Of a stretch of 52,082 bases of DNA, positions 51,342-52,082 are shown one piece after another. The stretch's first letter is position 1; every line of letters starts with the position of its first letter. The DNA lies in the NCBI RefSeq assembly GCF_001440475.1, contig NZ_LLYB01000065.1, forward strand, positions 163,040 through 215,121. Direction: 5' to 3'. The notes below the pieces were generated by a model. That model ran no database searches. It was not told the DNA's origin and worked only from the letters and a program-made list of their open reading frames with translations. The position numbers and the translations under genes are program-made. The stretch is from Bradyrhizobium lablabi (lineage in GTDB: Bacteria > Pseudomonadota > Alphaproteobacteria > Rhizobiales > Xanthobacteraceae).

Positions 51342-52082
51342 ATGAGTATCGCTCAGGGTCAGGCACAGGACCGAGCGCGGGCAGCGCCGACGCCCCGCGC
51401 CGTTTCCGGTCTGTTGTCGAAGCTGGCCGGAGACGATCCCGTCACCGGCGCGCTGCGCTCCAGCGCGCGCCGCATGATCGGCGTCGCCGTGTTCAGCGGC
51501 GTCATCAACATCCTGATGCTGTCTGGCTCAATCTATATGCTGCAGGTCTACGATCGGGTGATTCCGAGTCGTAACCTCGCGACCCTGTTCGGCCTCTCCT
51601 TGATGGTGCTGTTCGCCTATCTGGTGCAGGGATATTTCGATGCGATGCGATCGCGGATGCTGAGCCGGATCGCAACGCTGTTCGATGCGGGCCTGCAGGC
51701 CTCGATCCACTCGGCGCTCGCCACTCTGCCGCTGCGCGGGGTGAAGCCGGTCCTGATGCAGCAACCGCTACGCGATCTCGACCAGGTGCGCACCTTCATG
51801 TCAGGGATGGGACCGACCGCGTTCCTGGACATGCCGTGGATTCCGATATTTCTGATCGGGCTGTTTCTGTTTCACCCGCTGATCGGCTTCACGGCGATGC
51901 TCGGCACCGCAGCCATCATTGCCATGACATTGGTGACCGAACGGATCTCGCGCGGGGCGACCAAGGCGGCGATGGACATGAACGCGCAGCGGCAGGTGCT
52001 GGCCGATGCGACCCAGCGCAACGCGGAAATCGTCCGTGCGCTCGGCATGACGGATCGATTGACGGCGCGTTGGGCGCAAGCC
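51342..52082 (+). CDS. Type I secretion ABC transporter (PrtD/HlyB type), 3' end beyond window
   Basis: The frame starts at 51342 (AAGGGC 6 nt upstream) and runs to the window end without a stop: 247 codons of an expected roughly 550-700. The N-terminal membrane domain is visible: a cytoplasmic lead of about 45 residues, then helices in MIGVAVFSGVINILMLSGSIYM and LFGLSLMVLFAYLVQGYFD. The PrtD-family hallmarks YMLQVYDRVIPSRN, LRDLDQVRTFMSG and MPWIPIFLIGLFLFHPLIG follow. The ATPase half lies outside. PrtD-type permease/ATPases export RTX proteins and adhesins together with an HlyD-family adaptor, which should lie just downstream. Substrate candidates are the divergent protein and the RTX hydrolase. 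Confidence 0.92.
   Translation, partial: MSIAQGQAQDRARAAPTPRAVSGLLSKLAGDDPVTGALRSSARRMIGVAVFSGVINILMLSGSIYMLQVYDRVIPSRNLATLFGLSLMVLFAYLVQGYFDAMRSRMLSRIATLFDAGLQASIHSALATLPLRGVKPVLMQQPLRDLDQVRTFMSGMGPTAFLDMPWIPIFLIGLFLFHPLIGFTAMLGTAAIIAMTLVTERISRGATKAAMDMNAQRQVLADATQRNAEIVRALGMTDRLTARWAQA

Overview
The window looks like chromosomal DNA of a high-GC alphaproteobacterium, most likely Bradyrhizobium or a close relative. This is inferred from the gene families, the high GC (about 70% in a hand-counted coding line), the initiator tRNA variant, a REP-like repeat at the left edge, and many ATGA-coupled gene pairs. No transposase, phage gene, rRNA or CRISPR array was seen.

Left part (1-10250): ordinary catabolic modules. 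A GMC oxidoreductase and tRNA-fMet are followed by a TetR regulator divergent from a sugar isomerase/oxidoreductase pair, with a palindrome between them. Next come a periplasmic amino-acid binding protein and an HxlR regulator. The HxlR gene is divergent from an isomerase / acyl-CoA ligase / SDR operon whose promoter contains a 17-bp palindrome.

Middle (10257-37103): a large Wzx/Wzy-type exopolysaccharide (EPS) locus. It has an initiating sugar transferase, three GT4 and one GT26 glycosyltransferase, a flippase, a polymerase-like protein and two acyltransferases. It also has a BY-kinase copolymerase, a short export protein, an outer-membrane barrel, GDP-mannose and UDP-uronic acid genes, and an FkbM methyltransferase. 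Two glycoside hydrolases are embedded: a GH113-like enzyme with RTX repeats and a CBM60-like domain, and a GH10 enzyme with a twin-arginine signal. A phosphatase, a 47-aa membrane protein and an AT-rich leader sit between the export and precursor halves. The parts list fits the acidic, acetylated, O-methylated five-sugar EPS known from Bradyrhizobium.

Right part (37100-49152): an AraC/FeaR-like regulator is divergent from a copper amine oxidase, which is followed by an orphan TRAP binding protein and a gamma-glutamyltransferase homologue. Then come a class III cyclase with a substituted metal ligand, a zinc-ribbon/MBL protein, a GST-like protein, and a two-gene redox module: a 2Fe-2S/flavin reductase and a cytochrome b fused to an ethylbenzene-dehydrogenase-type haem domain.

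Right edge (49417-52082): a cysteine-free, low-complexity protein is divergent from a type I secretion ABC transporter that runs off the window. This suggests a secreted substrate beside its exporter, and the exporter might also serve the RTX hydrolase.
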